In this document: positions 27,781-38,771 of the stretch, piece after piece
Layout: every line of letters begins with the position of its first letter
How positions within the stretch are numbered: position 1 is the first letter of the stretch
Notes under the pieces: generated by a model
Database searches by the model: none
Seen by the model: the letters and a program-made list of their open reading frames with translations, nothing else
What the model was told of the DNA's origin: nothing
From: Microbacterium algeriense
Lineage (GTDB): Bacteria > Actinomycetota > Actinomycetes > Actinomycetales > Microbacteriaceae
Length of the DNA stretch: 64,000 nucleotides
NCBI RefSeq assembly: GCF_008868005.1
Contig: NZ_WAAO01000002.1
Location: forward strand, 992,001 to 1,056,000
Direction: 5' to 3'
Program-made: the position numbers and the translations under genes

Positions 27781-28895
27781 GAGAGTCCTCGTTTCGGCAT
27801 GCGGTCGCGGGGTCCTGGTCGTTGTGCTCCCCTGCGATCGGCACGGTTGGCGAACTCTGCCGCCTGCTCGCGTTCGAATCGCTGTGCTGTGCGCTTCTCG
27901 TCATATTCGCTGTACGCGTCCACGATGCGGCCGACGAGCGAATGCCGGACGACGTCGTCGCTGGTGAGCCGCGCGAAGTGGATGTCGTCGATGCCGTCGA
28001 GCACCCGCGTCACCAGGCGGAGCCCCGAGGCGCCCTGCGGGAGGTCCACCTGGGTGATGTCACCGGTGACGACCATGCGCGTGCCGAAGCCGAGACGCGT
28101 GAGGAACATCTTCATCTGCTCGGGCGTCGTGTTCTGCGCTTCGTCGAGCACCACGAACGAGTCGTTGAGCGTGCGCCCGCGCATGTAGGCCAGCGGCGCG
28201 ACCTCGATCGTGCCGGTCGCCATCAGGCGCGGGACGATCTCGGGATCCATCATCTCGTTCAGCGCGTCGTACAGCGGGCGCAGGTACGGATCGATCTTGT
28301 CGGTCAGCGTCCCGGGGAGGAAGCCGAGCCGCTCCCCTGCCTCGACGGCAGGGCGGGTCAGGATGATGCGCGTGACCTCCTTGCGCTGGAGCGCCTGCAC
28401 CGCCTTGGCCATCGCGAGATAGGTCTTGCCCGTACCGGCGGGACCGATGCCGAACACGATCGTGTTCTCGTCGATCGCGTCGACGTACTCCTTCTGCCCG
28501 AGGGTCTTCGGACGGATGACCTTGCCGCGCGTGGTGAGGATCGCCTCGCCGAGCACCTCGCTCGGTCGCGGTCCGCCCTCCTGCCGCAGCATGCGCGCGG
28601 AGCTCGCGACGTCGCTCGGCGCGAGATCCTGGCCCGCTCTGGTCATCGCGAGCAGCTCGTCCACGAGGACCTTCGCCCTCGCGACCGCGGCGGTGTCACC
28701 GCTGAGCGTGATCTCGTTCCCGCGCACCAGCACCTGGACGTCCGGGTGTTCCTTCTCGAGCATCCGCAGCAGACGATCCTGCGGACCGAGCAGCTGCACC
28801 ATCGCGACGCCGTCGGCGTAGATCTTCTCGACCGACTCGGGCGGCGGGGCGTTCAGTCTGCGCTCCTGCGGTTCTTGGTTGTCAGGCACCGACAC
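27777..28895 (-). CDS. phoH: PhoH-family P-loop ATPase
   Basis: A 372-residue cytoplasmic ATPase with an N-terminal KH-like RNA-binding segment (about residues 25-90), the P-loop GPAGTGKTYLAMAKAV (about 150), and the Walker B region FVVLDEAQNTTPEQM (about 245), as in PhoH-like NTPases. It is typically encoded with ybeY and may act with it on RNA as an ATP-dependent helicase. GTG 28895 or the second GTG at 28889 may be the start; the gene overlaps the HIT gene by 14 nt. Confidence 0.92.
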   Translation of the reverse strand: MSVPDNQEPQERRLNAPPPESVEKIYADGVAMVQLLGPQDRLLRMLEKEHPDVQVLVRGNEITLSGDTAAVARAKVLVDELLAMTRAGQDLAPSDVASSARMLRQEGGPRPSEVLGEAILTTRGKVIRPKTLGQKEYVDAIDENTIVFGIGPAGTGKTYLAMAKAVQALQRKEVTRIILTRPAVEAGERLGFLPGTLTDKIDPYLRPLYDALNEMMDPEIVPRLMATGTIEVAPLAYMRGRTLNDSFVVLDEAQNTTPEQMKMFLTRLGFGTRMVVTGDITQVDLPQGASGLRLVTRVLDGIDDIHFARLTSDDVVRHSLVGRIVDAYSEYDEKRTAQRFEREQAAEFANRADRRGAQRPGPRDRMPKRGLS

Positions 28896-29232
28896 TCTTC
28901 TCGGTCAGTCCTCCGGCCAGCACGTGGGCATGGACGTGGAACACGGTCTGCCCGGCGTTCGGGCCGCTGTTGAAGACGAGGCGGAAGTCGCCGTCGTCGG
29001 TGTGCGCCGCTGCCAGCTCCGCCGCGAAGGCGATCATCTCGGCCAGCAGAGCCGGGTCTCCGGCCGCGAGCTCGGCGACGGTACGGTACTCGGCCGTCTT
29101 GGGGATGACGAGGAGATGCACCGGCGCCTGGGGCGCGATGTCGCGCAGAGCGAAGAGGCGGTCCGTCTCGGCGAGGATCTCGGCTGGGATCTCCCCGTCG
29201 AGGATGCGCGTGAAGATCGAGGGTTCCGTCAT
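28882..29232 (-). CDS. HIT-family nucleotide hydrolase (HinT type)
   Basis: A 116-residue purine nucleoside phosphoramidase-like protein. The catalytic HIT triad reads HVHAHV (about residue 98), preceded by GPNAGQTVFH. HinT proteins hydrolyse adenosine phosphoramidates and acyl-adenylates. A TAGACT box lies 7 nt before ATG 29232, so the mRNA is probably leaderless. First gene of the phoH-ybeY-CNNM-era run. Confidence 0.92.
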   Translation of the reverse strand: MTEPSIFTRILDGEIPAEILAETDRLFALRDIAPQAPVHLLVIPKTAEYRTVAELAAGDPALLAEMIAFAAELAAAHTDDGDFRLVFNSGPNAGQTVFHVHAHVLAGGLTEKSVGA

Positions 29233-29239
29233 GAGGCCA

Positions 29240-29245
29240 AGTCTA
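29240..29245 (-). promoter_or_regulatory. -10 hexamer of leaderless HIT gene
   Basis: TAGACT on the minus strand, 7 nt before ATG 29232. It would drive the HIT-phoH-ybeY-CNNM-era operon. Confidence 0.5.
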
Positions 29246-29281
29246 CTGACCAGTGCGCGAACCCAGCCCGTGCCTGGGGCG

Positions 29282-30010
29282 TCACCATCGGCCGAGCGCG
29301 ACCGACAGCACCGCGATCGCCGCGGGGCCGGCGGTCGATGTGCGCAGCACCGTGTCTCCGAGGAGCACGCGCTCAGCGCCGGCGTCCGTCAGCAGACGGA
29401 GCTCCTCGTCTGAGATCCCGCCCTCCGGCCCCACCACGAGCACGAGGTCGCGGCCGTCCGGCACGATCTCCGACAGCTTCGCCGGAGCCGTGGGGTCGAG
29501 CAGCAGCACGCGGTCCGAAGCCGCCCGCCGTGCCAGCTGCTTCGTCGTCACGGGCGCTGCGACCTCGGGCAACCAGGCCCGATGCGCCTGCTTCGCGGCC
29601 TCGCGCACGATCGTCGCCCACCGCTCCCTGCCTTTCACGGCCTTCGGGCCCTCCCAGCGGGAGACGCTGCGGGCGGCCTGCCACGGCACGATCTCATCGA
29701 CGCCCAGCTCGCACGCCGCCTGGACGGCGAGCTCGTCGCGATCGCCCTTCGCGAGGGCCTGGACCAGGACGACCCGGGGCCGCAGTGCCGCCTGCTCCGT
29801 GCGCTCCGACACGCGGACGTCCACACGCGTCGGCGACACCTCCTCGGCGGTGCCCTCGAGCCAGACGCCGGCTCCGTCACCGACCGTGACCGCCTCGCCG
29901 ACGCGCAGTCTCCGGACCACCGCCGCATGCTTCGCCTCCGCTCCGGTCAGCGACACGAGGTCTCCGACGCGGGTGTCCGTCGACGATTCGACCAGGAAGT
30001 GCAGGGCCAT
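29282..30010 (-). CDS. rsmE: 16S rRNA (uracil1498-N3)-methyltransferase RsmE
   Basis: Methylates U1498 in the decoding centre of 16S rRNA using S-adenosylmethionine. The 242-residue SPOUT protein has an N-terminal PUA-like domain (about residues 1-70) and the C-terminal knot with LVVGPEGGISDEE (about 195) and LGDTVLRTSTA (about 222), both diagnostic for RsmE. The ATG at 30010 is 2 nt from the dnaJ stop, so it is co-transcribed. Confidence 0.94.
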   Translation of the reverse strand: MALHFLVESSTDTRVGDLVSLTGAEAKHAAVVRRLRVGEAVTVGDGAGVWLEGTAEEVSPTRVDVRVSERTEQAALRPRVVLVQALAKGDRDELAVQAACELGVDEIVPWQAARSVSRWEGPKAVKGRERWATIVREAAKQAHRAWLPEVAAPVTTKQLARRAASDRVLLLDPTAPAKLSEIVPDGRDLVLVVGPEGGISDEELRLLTDAGAERVLLGDTVLRTSTAGPAAIAVLSVALGRW

Positions 30011-30012
30011 GA

Positions 30013-31128
30013 TCAGTGGCTGCGGAAGCGGTCGCGGAGCTTCGAGAAGAGACCCTGCTGGAACTGTGCGAGCTGCGGCTCCGGCGACTTCGCCTTCTTC
30101 GCGAAGTCCTCGATCAACGCGCGCTGAGCGGAGTCGAGCTTGGTCGGAGTGAGCACCTGCACGCCGACGCGCAGGTCGCCGCGCTGGGTGCCGCGCAGCG
30201 GGGTGATGCCGCGCCCCTTGATGGTGAGCACGTCGCCGGACTGCACACCGGGGCGGATCTCGAGGTCCACCTCGCCGTCCAGCCCTTGGATAGAGGTCTC
30301 GGTGCCGAGGATCGCATCCGTCATCGACACCTCGAGCGTCGCGAGCAGGTCGTCGCCCTCGCGGCTGAAGGCCGGGTGCGGGGTGACCGTCACCTCGACG
30401 TACAGATCGCCGTTCGGGCCGCCCGCCTTGCCGACCTCGCCCGAGCCGGGCAGCTGCAGACGCAGTCCGGTCTCGACGCCGGCCGGGATGTCGAGGGAGA
30501 CCGTGCGACGGGAGCGCACGCGACCCTGGCCGCCGCACGTGCCGCACGGGTACGGGATCGTGGTGCCGTATCCCTCGCAGGTGCCGCAGGGCTGGGACGT
30601 GACGACGTTGCCGAGCAGGCTGCGCACCTGTCGCTGGACGTGCCCCGAGCCACCGCAGATGTCGCATGTCACGGGTGAGGTGCCCTCCTGGCAGCACGAG
30701 CCCTGACAGGTCTCGCAGAGCACCGCGGTGTCGACCTCGATGTCGCGGTGCGCGCCGAACACGACGTCGCCCAGGTCCAGGGTCACCCGCACGAGCGCGT
30801 CCTGCCCCCGCTCCCGGCGTGACCGGGGGCGCGCTCCGCGTCCGCCGCCCTGCGCAGCGCCGAAGAAGGTCTCGAAGATGTCCCCGAAGCCGCCGAAGCC
30901 GCCGAAGTCTCCCGCCGTTCCGTCGCCGCCGCCCATGTCGTAGCGACGGCGGGAGTCCTCGTCGCTGAGCACGTCGTACGCGTGGGTGACGAGCTTGAAC
31001 TTCTCCGCCGCGTCGTCGCCGGGATTCACGTCCGGGTGAAGCTGACGCGCAAGGCGTCGGTACGCCTTCTTGATCTCATCGGTGGAAGCGTCCCGGGACA
31101 CCCCGAGAACCTCATAGTGGTCCGCCAC
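30013..31128 (-). CDS. dnaJ: Chaperone DnaJ
   Basis: J-domain cochaperone of DnaK. The 371-residue protein has the J domain with the HPD motif (RQLHPDVN, about residue 30), the Gly-rich stretch (about 70-95), the zinc-finger region with four Cys pairs ([32 protein letters not shown], about 137-205), and the C-terminal substrate-binding domain. Start GTG 31128 with AGAAAGG in front. Its 5' neighbour is the repressor hrcA, and the operon promoter has a CIRCE element. grpE and dnaK are not in the window, so this is the second (hrcA-linked) dnaJ type of actinobacteria. Confidence 0.95.
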   Translation of the reverse strand: MADHYEVLGVSRDASTDEIKKAYRRLARQLHPDVNPGDDAAEKFKLVTHAYDVLSDEDSRRRYDMGGGDGTAGDFGGFGGFGDIFETFFGAAQGGGRGARPRSRRERGQDALVRVTLDLGDVVFGAHRDIEVDTAVLCETCQGSCCQEGTSPVTCDICGGSGHVQRQVRSLLGNVVTSQPCGTCEGYGTTIPYPCGTCGGQGRVRSRRTVSLDIPAGVETGLRLQLPGSGEVGKAGGPNGDLYVEVTVTPHPAFSREGDDLLATLEVSMTDAILGTETSIQGLDGEVDLEIRPGVQSGDVLTIKGRGITPLRGTQRGDLRVGVQVLTPTKLDSAQRALIEDFAKKAKSPEPQLAQFQQGLFSKLRDRFRSH

Positions 31129-31165
31129 AATCGCCTTTCTGCGTGTGTCTTCTGAGGCGGCCGCG

Positions 31166-32197
31166 TCAGCGGCCGGCCTCGTCGTCGTCGAGCATCCGCG
31201 ACAGGTAGCGGGCCACGGCCCGCGCTGCGGCGAGGTTGCTCGGGTAGTCCATGCGGGTCGGGCCCATCACGCCGACGCGCGCCGTTCCGCTCGGTGCGGC
31301 GTAGTTGCTCGCCACGATCGAGGCCTCGCCGAGGCCGAACGGCGCGTTCTCGGTGCCGATGCTCGCCGCGAGTCCGTGCTCGTCGGCCACCATCTCGCTC
31401 ATCAGCCGCAGCAGCGTGACCTGCTCCTCGATCGCCTCCAGGAGGGGGTGGATGCTGCCGCGGAAGTCCTGCTCCCGCCGCGCGAGCGTCGCCGCTCCCG
31501 CCATCACCAGACGTTCCTGTCGGAAGCCGCCGAGCTCGTCGATCACGACGGCGGCGATCGTCCGCAGGATCCGGTCCTGCGGGGTCTCCTCGCCGTCGAG
31601 CACCGCCTGAAGGCGGTCGGACGCCTCGCCGATGCCCTGACCCGTGATGAGCGCGGAGAGTCGTGCCCGCAGCACGGCCAGGTCGGGTTCGTCGATCGTC
31701 TCCGGCAGCACGACCATGCGCTGCGACACACCGCCGGCGTCTGTCACGAGCACGATCAGCAGCCGATTGGGAGCCAGAGCCACCAGCTCGAGGTGCGTCA
31801 CATGGGCGCGCGCGAAAGACGGGTACTGCGCGAGCGCCACCTGCCCCGTCAGCTGTGTCAGCACGCGGACGGTGCGCACCATCAGGTCGTCGAGGTCGGC
31901 CGGCTCGCCGAGGAAGGACTCGATGGCCGAGCGCTGCGCGGACGAGAGCGGCCGCAGCTGCGCGAGGTGGTTGACGAAGACCCGGTAGCCCTTGTCTGTC
32001 GGCACGCGGCCGGAGGACGTGTGGGGAGCCGTGATCAGCTCCTCGTCCTCGAGCAGCGCCATGTCGTTGCGGATGGTCGCCGCCGAGACGCCGAACGAGT
32101 GCCGGTCCACGATGGATCGGCTGCCGACGGGTTCGTGGGTCTCGACGTAGTCCTGCACGATCGCGCGGAGAACCTGGAGTCCTCGCTCTGTGACCAT
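31166..32197 (-). CDS. hrcA: Heat-inducible repressor HrcA
   Basis: Represses heat-shock genes by binding CIRCE operators. The 343-residue protein has an N-terminal winged helix ([22 protein letters not shown], about residues 25-50, then LLEDEELI), a GAF-like core, and the conserved [11 protein letters not shown] near residue 315. ATG 32197 follows GGAAGGG; an upstream in-frame codon is not needed. Its own CIRCE operator lies 15 nt before the start, which implies autoregulation together with dnaJ. Confidence 0.95.
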   Translation of the reverse strand: MVTERGLQVLRAIVQDYVETHEPVGSRSIVDRHSFGVSAATIRNDMALLEDEELITAPHTSSGRVPTDKGYRVFVNHLAQLRPLSSAQRSAIESFLGEPADLDDLMVRTVRVLTQLTGQVALAQYPSFARAHVTHLELVALAPNRLLIVLVTDAGGVSQRMVVLPETIDEPDLAVLRARLSALITGQGIGEASDRLQAVLDGEETPQDRILRTIAAVVIDELGGFRQERLVMAGAATLARREQDFRGSIHPLLEAIEEQVTLLRLMSEMVADEHGLAASIGTENAPFGLGEASIVASNYAAPSGTARVGVMGPTRMDYPSNLAAARAVARYLSRMLDDDEAGR

Positions 32198-32211
32198 CGC
32201 CTTCCCTTCCG

Positions 32212-32238
32212 CTGGCACTCGGACGTTCAGAGTGCCAA
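32212..32238. promoter_or_regulatory. CIRCE operator of hrcA-dnaJ
   Basis: CTGGCACTC at 32212-32220, 9-nt spacer, GAGTGCCAA at 32230-32238. Eight of nine positions pair; the arms match the CIRCE consensus TTAGCACTC-N9-GAGTGCTAA at most positions. It lies directly upstream of hrcA. Confidence 0.9.
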
Positions 32239-32266
32239 TCTTACCGCGGACCGGACGCGCTTCGGC

Positions 32267-33484
32267 TCAATCCGTGAGCTCGCGCACCACCGCGTCGGCG
32301 AGCAGTCGCCCGCGCAGGGTCAACTGAATCCGCCCCTGGATCGCCGAGGCGGGATCGACGAGTCCGTCGGCGATGAGCCCGGCGACGCGCTTCCGGTTCT
32401 CCAGCGGCACCTCGTCGATGGCGATGCCCTCGCGGATGCGGCTCAGCAGCAGGATGCGCTCGAGGGTGCGGGACTCGGCATCGGGACGCTCGGTTCCGGC
32501 GGCGGGAGATTCCGACGCTGCGAGGCGCTGGGCGTAGGCGGCCGGATGCTTCACGTTCCACCAGCGCAGTCCGGCCATGTGGCTGTGCGCGCCGGGACCG
32601 AATCCCCACCAGTCGCTCCCCCGCCAGTAGGCGAGGTTGTGTCGGGATCGTTGCGCGGGCGTTCGGGCCCAGTTGCTGACCTCGTACCAGTCGAACCCGC
32701 CGGCGGCGAGTCGGGCATCGGCCACCTCGTACATGTCTGCCTGAAGGTCGTCGTCCGGTGTCGGAACCTCGCCGCGGCGGATCTGCCGGGCGAGCTTCGT
32801 CCCGTCCTCGATGATGAGCGCGTAGGCCGAGATGTGATCGGGCTCGAGGGCGAGCGCCGCCTCGAGCGAGGCCTCCCAGTCGGCGAGCGACTCCCCCGGC
32901 GCACCGTAGATCAGGTCGACGCTCACCGCGAGCCCCGCGTCCTTCGCCGCGGCGACGGCGGTGCGCACGTTCTCGGGCCTGTGGGTGCGGTCCAGTGCCG
33001 CGAGCACGTGCGGAACGGCGGACTGCATGCCGACGGACATCCGCGTCACCCCGGCGTCCGCGAGCGTGCGCGCCACGGCGGGCGTCACGGTGTCGGGGTT
33101 CGCCTCGACGGTCACTTCGGCGCCCTCGGCGAGCCCGAACGCGGTGGTCGCCGCCTCGAGCATGCGTGCCAGGTCGCCTGCCGGGAGGAGGGTCGGGGTG
33201 CCGCCGCCGAAGAACACCGTGTCCATCGGGCGCAGGGCTCCCGCCTCGCCGAGCACCCGGTGCGCGAGCGCGATCTCGGAGATCAGGGTGCTCGCGTAGT
33301 CCTCCTGCTTGGCACCGCGCAGCTCGGTCGACGTGTAGGTGTTGAAGTCGCAGTAGCCGCAGCGCACGGTGCAGAACGGGATGTGCAGGTAGGCGGAGAA
33401 CGGCACGCGCGTATCGACGGGGAGATCGGCCGGCAGCCGGCCGTCCGACGGCGCGGGGTCACCCAGGGGAAGCGGTCCCGCCAT
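32267..33484 (-). CDS. hemW: HemW-like radical SAM heme chaperone
   Basis: A 405-residue radical-SAM protein resembling oxygen-independent coproporphyrinogen III oxidase but of the HemW chaperone branch. The 4Fe-4S motif is CTVRCGYCDF (about residues 37-45: C-x3-C-x2-C), followed by FFGGGTPTLL (about 88) and TVEANPDTV (about 128). HemW transfers heme to target enzymes. ATG 33484 overlaps the stop of the DUF1990 gene as TGATG. The hrcA-hemW-lepA order is conserved in actinobacteria. Confidence 0.92.
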   Translation of the reverse strand: MAGPLPLGDPAPSDGRLPADLPVDTRVPFSAYLHIPFCTVRCGYCDFNTYTSTELRGAKQEDYASTLISEIALAHRVLGEAGALRPMDTVFFGGGTPTLLPAGDLARMLEAATTAFGLAEGAEVTVEANPDTVTPAVARTLADAGVTRMSVGMQSAVPHVLAALDRTHRPENVRTAVAAAKDAGLAVSVDLIYGAPGESLADWEASLEAALALEPDHISAYALIIEDGTKLARQIRRGEVPTPDDDLQADMYEVADARLAAGGFDWYEVSNWARTPAQRSRHNLAYWRGSDWWGFGPGAHSHMAGLRWWNVKHPAAYAQRLAASESPAAGTERPDAESRTLERILLLSRIREGIAIDEVPLENRKRVAGLIADGLVDPASAIQGRIQLTLRGRLLADAVVRELTD

Positions 33485-34137
33485 CAGAGCGGGGTCGCGT
33501 ACAGCGGGGAGATCGCCCGGAGGTAGCGCGCGAAGAGCTCCCGGCGACGGCGCTTCACGAGCGCGGGGATCATGCGGTAGGTCATCGCGTTCGGCCGATC
33601 GAAGGCGCGCACCGTGAACCAGACCTCGTCGTTGTCCTCGCGCCAGTCCACGTCGAAGGACTCCTCGCCGCTCACGACGGAGCCGCCGATGGTGCCCAGC
33701 ACGAAGCCGATGCGCCGCGTCTCCTCGGTGACCGAGATCACGCGGAGTTCTGAGTCGGCGCGCATGCCGGCCACGCGGCCGCGCAGGTGCAGGGTCATCC
33801 CCGCGCCGACGAACGGCATGCCCTCGGCGTCGTAGCGCGGTTCGACGTCGCGCTTGCTCGGCGCGATCGGGTTGCCCTCGGCGTCGAAGCTCACACCGGC
33901 GTAGGCGGGTCCGGGTGCGGGGCGCACATCTTCGACCGAGAGCCCGGCCGCGCGCTGCGCCGTCCACGAGAGGAGCGCCTCCCCCGCTGTCTGGAAGCGT
34001 TCGACACCGCTGCCGATCCGCCAGGATTCCTCCGCCGGGATGCTGCGCTCCGGCGGGTACTGCATCAGATCGGGCGCGTGGGTCGCACCCACGGCCGCAT
34101 AGTCCACCGTGTCGTCTCGGAAAGTCCCGCGCCGCAT
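33484..34137 (-). CDS. DUF1990 domain protein
   Basis: A 217-residue cytoplasmic protein of unknown function, recognised by the YPPERSIPAEESWRIGSG opening and by the GTIGGSVVSGEESFDVDW and RAFDRPNAMTYRMIPALVKRRRREL region, which match the DUF1990 family. It is translationally coupled to hemW. A TAGGCT box 7 nt before ATG 34137 suggests a leaderless start; an upstream codon at 34173 is less likely. No role can be inferred. Confidence 0.75.
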   Translation of the reverse strand: MRRGTFRDDTVDYAAVGATHAPDLMQYPPERSIPAEESWRIGSGVERFQTAGEALLSWTAQRAAGLSVEDVRPAPGPAYAGVSFDAEGNPIAPSKRDVEPRYDAEGMPFVGAGMTLHLRGRVAGMRADSELRVISVTEETRRIGFVLGTIGGSVVSGEESFDVDWREDNDEVWFTVRAFDRPNAMTYRMIPALVKRRRRELFARYLRAISPLYATPL

Positions 34138-34144
34138 GAGTTCC

Positions 34145-34150
34145 AGCCTA
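34145..34150 (-). promoter_or_regulatory. -10 hexamer of leaderless DUF1990-hemW operon
   Basis: TAGGCT on the minus strand, 7 nt before ATG 34137. Confidence 0.45.
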
Positions 34151-34204
34151 CTTCGGGTTCCCTGAGCGAACACCCCCCGCGCCGCACGCCGTCACATCCC
34201 AAGG

Positions 34205-34248
34205 TCCCTGACCCCGTCCACCTGGATCCCTGACCACGTCCACCTGGC
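34205..34248 (+). repeat. Two tandem 22-nt degenerate repeat units
   Basis: TCCCTGACCCCGTCCACCTG-GA at 34205-34226 and TCCCTGACCACGTCCACCTG-GC at 34227-34248 differ at only two positions. Both start TCCCTGA like the hairpin element at 34269, so they may be decayed relatives. Confidence 0.75.
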
Positions 34249-34268
34249 TCCCCGAGCCCGCCCATCCT

Positions 34269-34298
34269 TTGGGTCCCTGAGCTTGTCGAAGGGCCCAA
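34269..34298 (+). repeat. REP-like hairpin, left copy
   Basis: Left arm TTGGGTCCCT, loop GAGCTTGTCGA, right arm AGGGCCCAA, giving a 9-bp stem with one bulged T. The core GTC-CTGAGCTTGTCGAAG is the reverse complement of the copies at 34665 and 34717. A degenerate second copy (GGGTCCCCGAGC... CCGCCGAAGGG) lies at 34305-34327. Confidence 0.85.
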
Positions 34299-34664
34299 CC
34301 CCCTGGGTCCCCGAGCCCGCCGAAGGGAAGTTGTCCACAACCTCTCCTGTCGGCGCGGATCTCCGGGACCATGGGTCGATGGCTTGGACGTACATCCTGA
34401 GGTGCAACGACGGCAGCTTCTACACCGGCAGCACGGACGGCGATCTGGAGGCCCGCGTCTGGGAGCACAACCATGACGACCAGTTCGCGGCGAACTTCAC
34501 CCGCCGCCGCCGACCGGTCGTCCTCGTTCACGCGGAGCACTTCGACACCGTCGATGCGGCGTTCTTCCGCGAGAAGCAGATTCAAGGATGGAGCAGGCGG
34601 AAGAAGCTCGCGCTGATCGAGGACCGGTCCGAGGACCTTCCTGACCTGTCGAAGCCGTCCCAGG

Positions 34665-34693
34665 GGGACGCTTCGACAAGCTCAGCGACCCAG
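34665..34693 (-). repeat. REP-like hairpin, right copy 1
   Basis: Arms GGGACGCT and AGCGACCC around the loop TCGACAAGCTC, giving a 7-bp stem interrupted by one A-A mismatch. Inverse orientation to the left copy at 34269. All 29 bases are repeated exactly at 34717-34745. Confidence 0.9.
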
Positions 34694-34716
34694 GCTGGGG
34701 AACACGCGCCACGTGA

Positions 34717-34745
34717 GGGACGCTTCGACAAGCTCAGCGACCCAG
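34717..34745 (-). repeat. REP-like hairpin, right copy 2
   Basis: Exact 29-nt duplicate of copy 1, 23 nt further on, in the same orientation. Both lie in the reading frame of the GIY-YIG gene and next to the 3' end of lepA. Confidence 0.9.
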
Positions 34746-34757
34746 TTCCGCGAGGGG

Positions 34758-36611
<1,854 letters not shown>

Positions 36612-36620
36612 GTCCACTCG

Positions 36621-36626
36621 ATTGTA
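36621..36626 (-). promoter_or_regulatory. -10 hexamer of lepA
   Basis: TACAAT on the minus strand, 9 nt before ATG 36611. The rest of the 240-nt region between lepA and the transporter operon (36627-36853) has no feature I can support; a promoter for the transporter must lie in it. Confidence 0.45.
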
Positions 36627-36853
36627 CGGTGAGGGACGGCTAATCCCCGATTCGGCCACAGCGGTGATAGTCTCCCGAAGTTGCCCGGGACAAATGCATG
36701 ACACCAGATCCCGTAAGCGATAAGACTCCGTCACAGACCCCGTGGTGGCCGTCGCGTCGCGCAGTACGGTAGATGGTGGTTGAATATCTACCCGACTCAG
36801 CGTTGCGTCGGCGGATCCCGAGCGCGTCTGTAGAAGAGAAAGACTGACCCCCC

Positions 36854-37837
36854 TTGATCAAGTACCTCGTGCGCCGCGCACTCGGCTGGCTGCTCATGAT
36901 CGTGGTCGCCACGAATCTCACGTTCTTCCTCGCGTGGGGATTCCTCGATCCGCGCAGCAACTACGTCGGACGGCGCCCGCCGCTCACTCCGGAGCAGATC
37001 GACAACGTCCTGATCCCCCGGAACCTGAGCGACACCGTTCCGCTGATCGAACGGTGGTGGAACTGGTTCACGAGCATCGTCCTGCGCTGGGACTGGGGCG
37101 TCAGCCCGACTGGGCAGTCGGTGAACGAGCAGGTCGCCTACCGCATGTGGGTCAGCGCCGAGCTCGTCCTCGGCGCCACGATCATCGCCGCCGTCCTCGG
37201 CATCTGGCTCGGCGTCTACACCGCCTCCCGTCAGTACAAGCTCGCGGACCGCATCGGCCAGGCGACCTCGATCATCACGATGAACATCAACATCATCGTC
37301 GCCGCTCTCGCCGTCGTGCTCCTCGCCATCGCACTCAACGAGGCGACCGGCGTCCGCATCTTCTACGTCACCGGCTCCTCCAGCCCTGGCGTCACCGGCT
37401 TCTTCCCCACGATCGTCGATGCACTCCAGCACGTGACGCTCCCGACGATCGCCCTCGTGCTCGTCGGATACGCGCAGTACCACTTCCTGCAGCGCTCGCT
37501 GCTGCTGGACAACATCAACGCCGACTACGTCCGCACGGCACGCGCGAAGGGTCTGACCAAGGCCCAGGCGGTGCGCAAGCACGCCCTGCGGACCTCGCTC
37601 ATCCCCGTCGCGACGCAGGTCGCCTTCACGATCCCGACGATCTTCACCGGCGCGATCCTGACCGAGTCGATCTTCGCCTGGCAGGGAATGGGGCGCTACT
37701 TCCTCGACACCATCAACCAGAACGACATCAACGGCGTGGTGGCTGTCGCCGCCTTCGGCGCCGTGCTGACCGCGATCGGCGCCGTGCTCGCCGACATCGT
37801 CGTCGTCGTCCTCGACCCGCGAGTGAGGGTGAGCTGA
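36854..37837 (+). CDS. Peptide ABC transporter permease 1 (DppB/OppB type)
   Basis: A 327-residue inner-membrane permease with six helices and the cytoplasmic loop [28 protein letters not shown] (about residue 215, the EAA-type loop contacting the ATPase). The [14 protein letters not shown] start is typical of DppB. The start codon is TTG 36854 with a weak binding site; no closer in-frame ATG fits the family. First gene of dppB-dppC-dppDF-binding protein. Hydrophilic loop residues 50-85 are longer than in E. coli DppB. Confidence 0.9.
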   Translation: MIKYLVRRALGWLLMIVVATNLTFFLAWGFLDPRSNYVGRRPPLTPEQIDNVLIPRNLSDTVPLIERWWNWFTSIVLRWDWGVSPTGQSVNEQVAYRMWVSAELVLGATIIAAVLGIWLGVYTASRQYKLADRIGQATSIITMNINIIVAALAVVLLAIALNEATGVRIFYVTGSSSPGVTGFFPTIVDALQHVTLPTIALVLVGYAQYHFLQRSLLLDNINADYVRTARAKGLTKAQAVRKHALRTSLIPVATQVAFTIPTIFTGAILTESIFAWQGMGRYFLDTINQNDINGVVAVAAFGAVLTAIGAVLADIVVVVLDPRVRVS

Positions 37838-37838
37838 T

Positions 37839-38771
37839 ATGACCACCGATATGATCGATCCGCTGGTCGAGCCGCCCGTCGGCCCGGCACAGCCTGCGGA
37901 AGCCGCCGCCGAGAAGTCCCTCTCGAAGTGGACCCTCTACAGCCGCCGCTTCATGCGCAACAAGCCGGCCGTCGCCGGCGTGATCATCCTGATCGTCCTG
38001 GTCCTGTTCGCGACGCTCGGCCCGCTCCTCTCGCCGTATGCCGTCAACGACATGGACTTCCTGTCGCTCGGCAAGGGACCCTCCGCCGAGCACTGGTTCG
38101 GCACCAACGGCGCCGGCAACGACACCTACACCCAGACCGCTATCGGTCTGCAGCGCTCCCTCATGATCGCGATCACGGTGTCGGTAGGCACGACGATCCT
38201 CTCCGCCCTGGTCGGCACGGCCGCCGCCTACTTCGGCGGCTGGTTCGAGCGGATCGCCCTGCTGGTCATCCACTTCATGATGGTCGTCCCGACCTTCCTC
38301 ATGCTCTCGGTGATCTCGAACGACTCCGGTGGCGTCTGGTGGGTCATCGCGCTCGTCATGATCTTCATCGGGTGGTTCTTCCCCGCGCGCATCATCTGGA
38401 CCATGACCCTCTCCCTCCGGGAGCGCGAGTACGTCCAGGCGGCACGGTACATGGGCGTCCCCGGCACACGCATCGTCCTGCGGCACCTCGTCCCCAACAT
38501 CGGGTCGCTGCTGGTGATCAACTTCACCATGGGCATCGTCGCCGCCGTCACCACCGAGACCGGACTGTCGTTCATCGGTTTCGGCGTGAAGATCCCCGAT
38601 GTATCGCTCGGCTCGCTGATCGGCGAGGGCAGCACGTCCATCACCAGCTCCCCGTGGCTGTTCTACTTCCCGGCCCTGGCCCTCACGCTGCTGACCGTCT
38701 CCATGGCGTTGATCGCCGACGGCCTGCGTGACGCCCTCGACCCCACCTCGGCTGCAGGAGGCCGCGCATGA
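37839..38771 (+). CDS. Peptide ABC transporter permease 2 (DppC/OppC type)
   Basis: A 310-residue permease partner with the N-terminal OppC region (FMRNKPAVAGVIILIVLVLFATLGPLLSPY, about residues 38-68) and the EAA loop REREYVQAARYMGVPGTRIVLRHLVPN (about 190-215). ATG 37839 is directly adjacent to the dppB stop. Ends by overlapping the ATPase gene by 4 nt. Forms the channel with the previous protein. Confidence 0.92.
   Translation: MTTDMIDPLVEPPVGPAQPAEAAAEKSLSKWTLYSRRFMRNKPAVAGVIILIVLVLFATLGPLLSPYAVNDMDFLSLGKGPSAEHWFGTNGAGNDTYTQTAIGLQRSLMIAITVSVGTTILSALVGTAAAYFGGWFERIALLVIHFMMVVPTFLMLSVISNDSGGVWWVIALVMIFIGWFFPARIIWTMTLSLREREYVQAARYMGVPGTRIVLRHLVPNIGSLLVINFTMGIVAAVTTETGLSFIGFGVKIPDVSLGSLIGEGSTSITSSPWLFYFPALALTLLTVSMALIADGLRDALDPTSAAGGRA

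Noticed and set aside
34717..34745. Possible attachment site of a phage, because of the exact 29-nt duplicate.
   Set aside because: No integrase, phage gene or tRNA adjoins; the copies form imperfect hairpins and are also found in inverse orientation across the neighbouring gene, which fits a REP-like element better.
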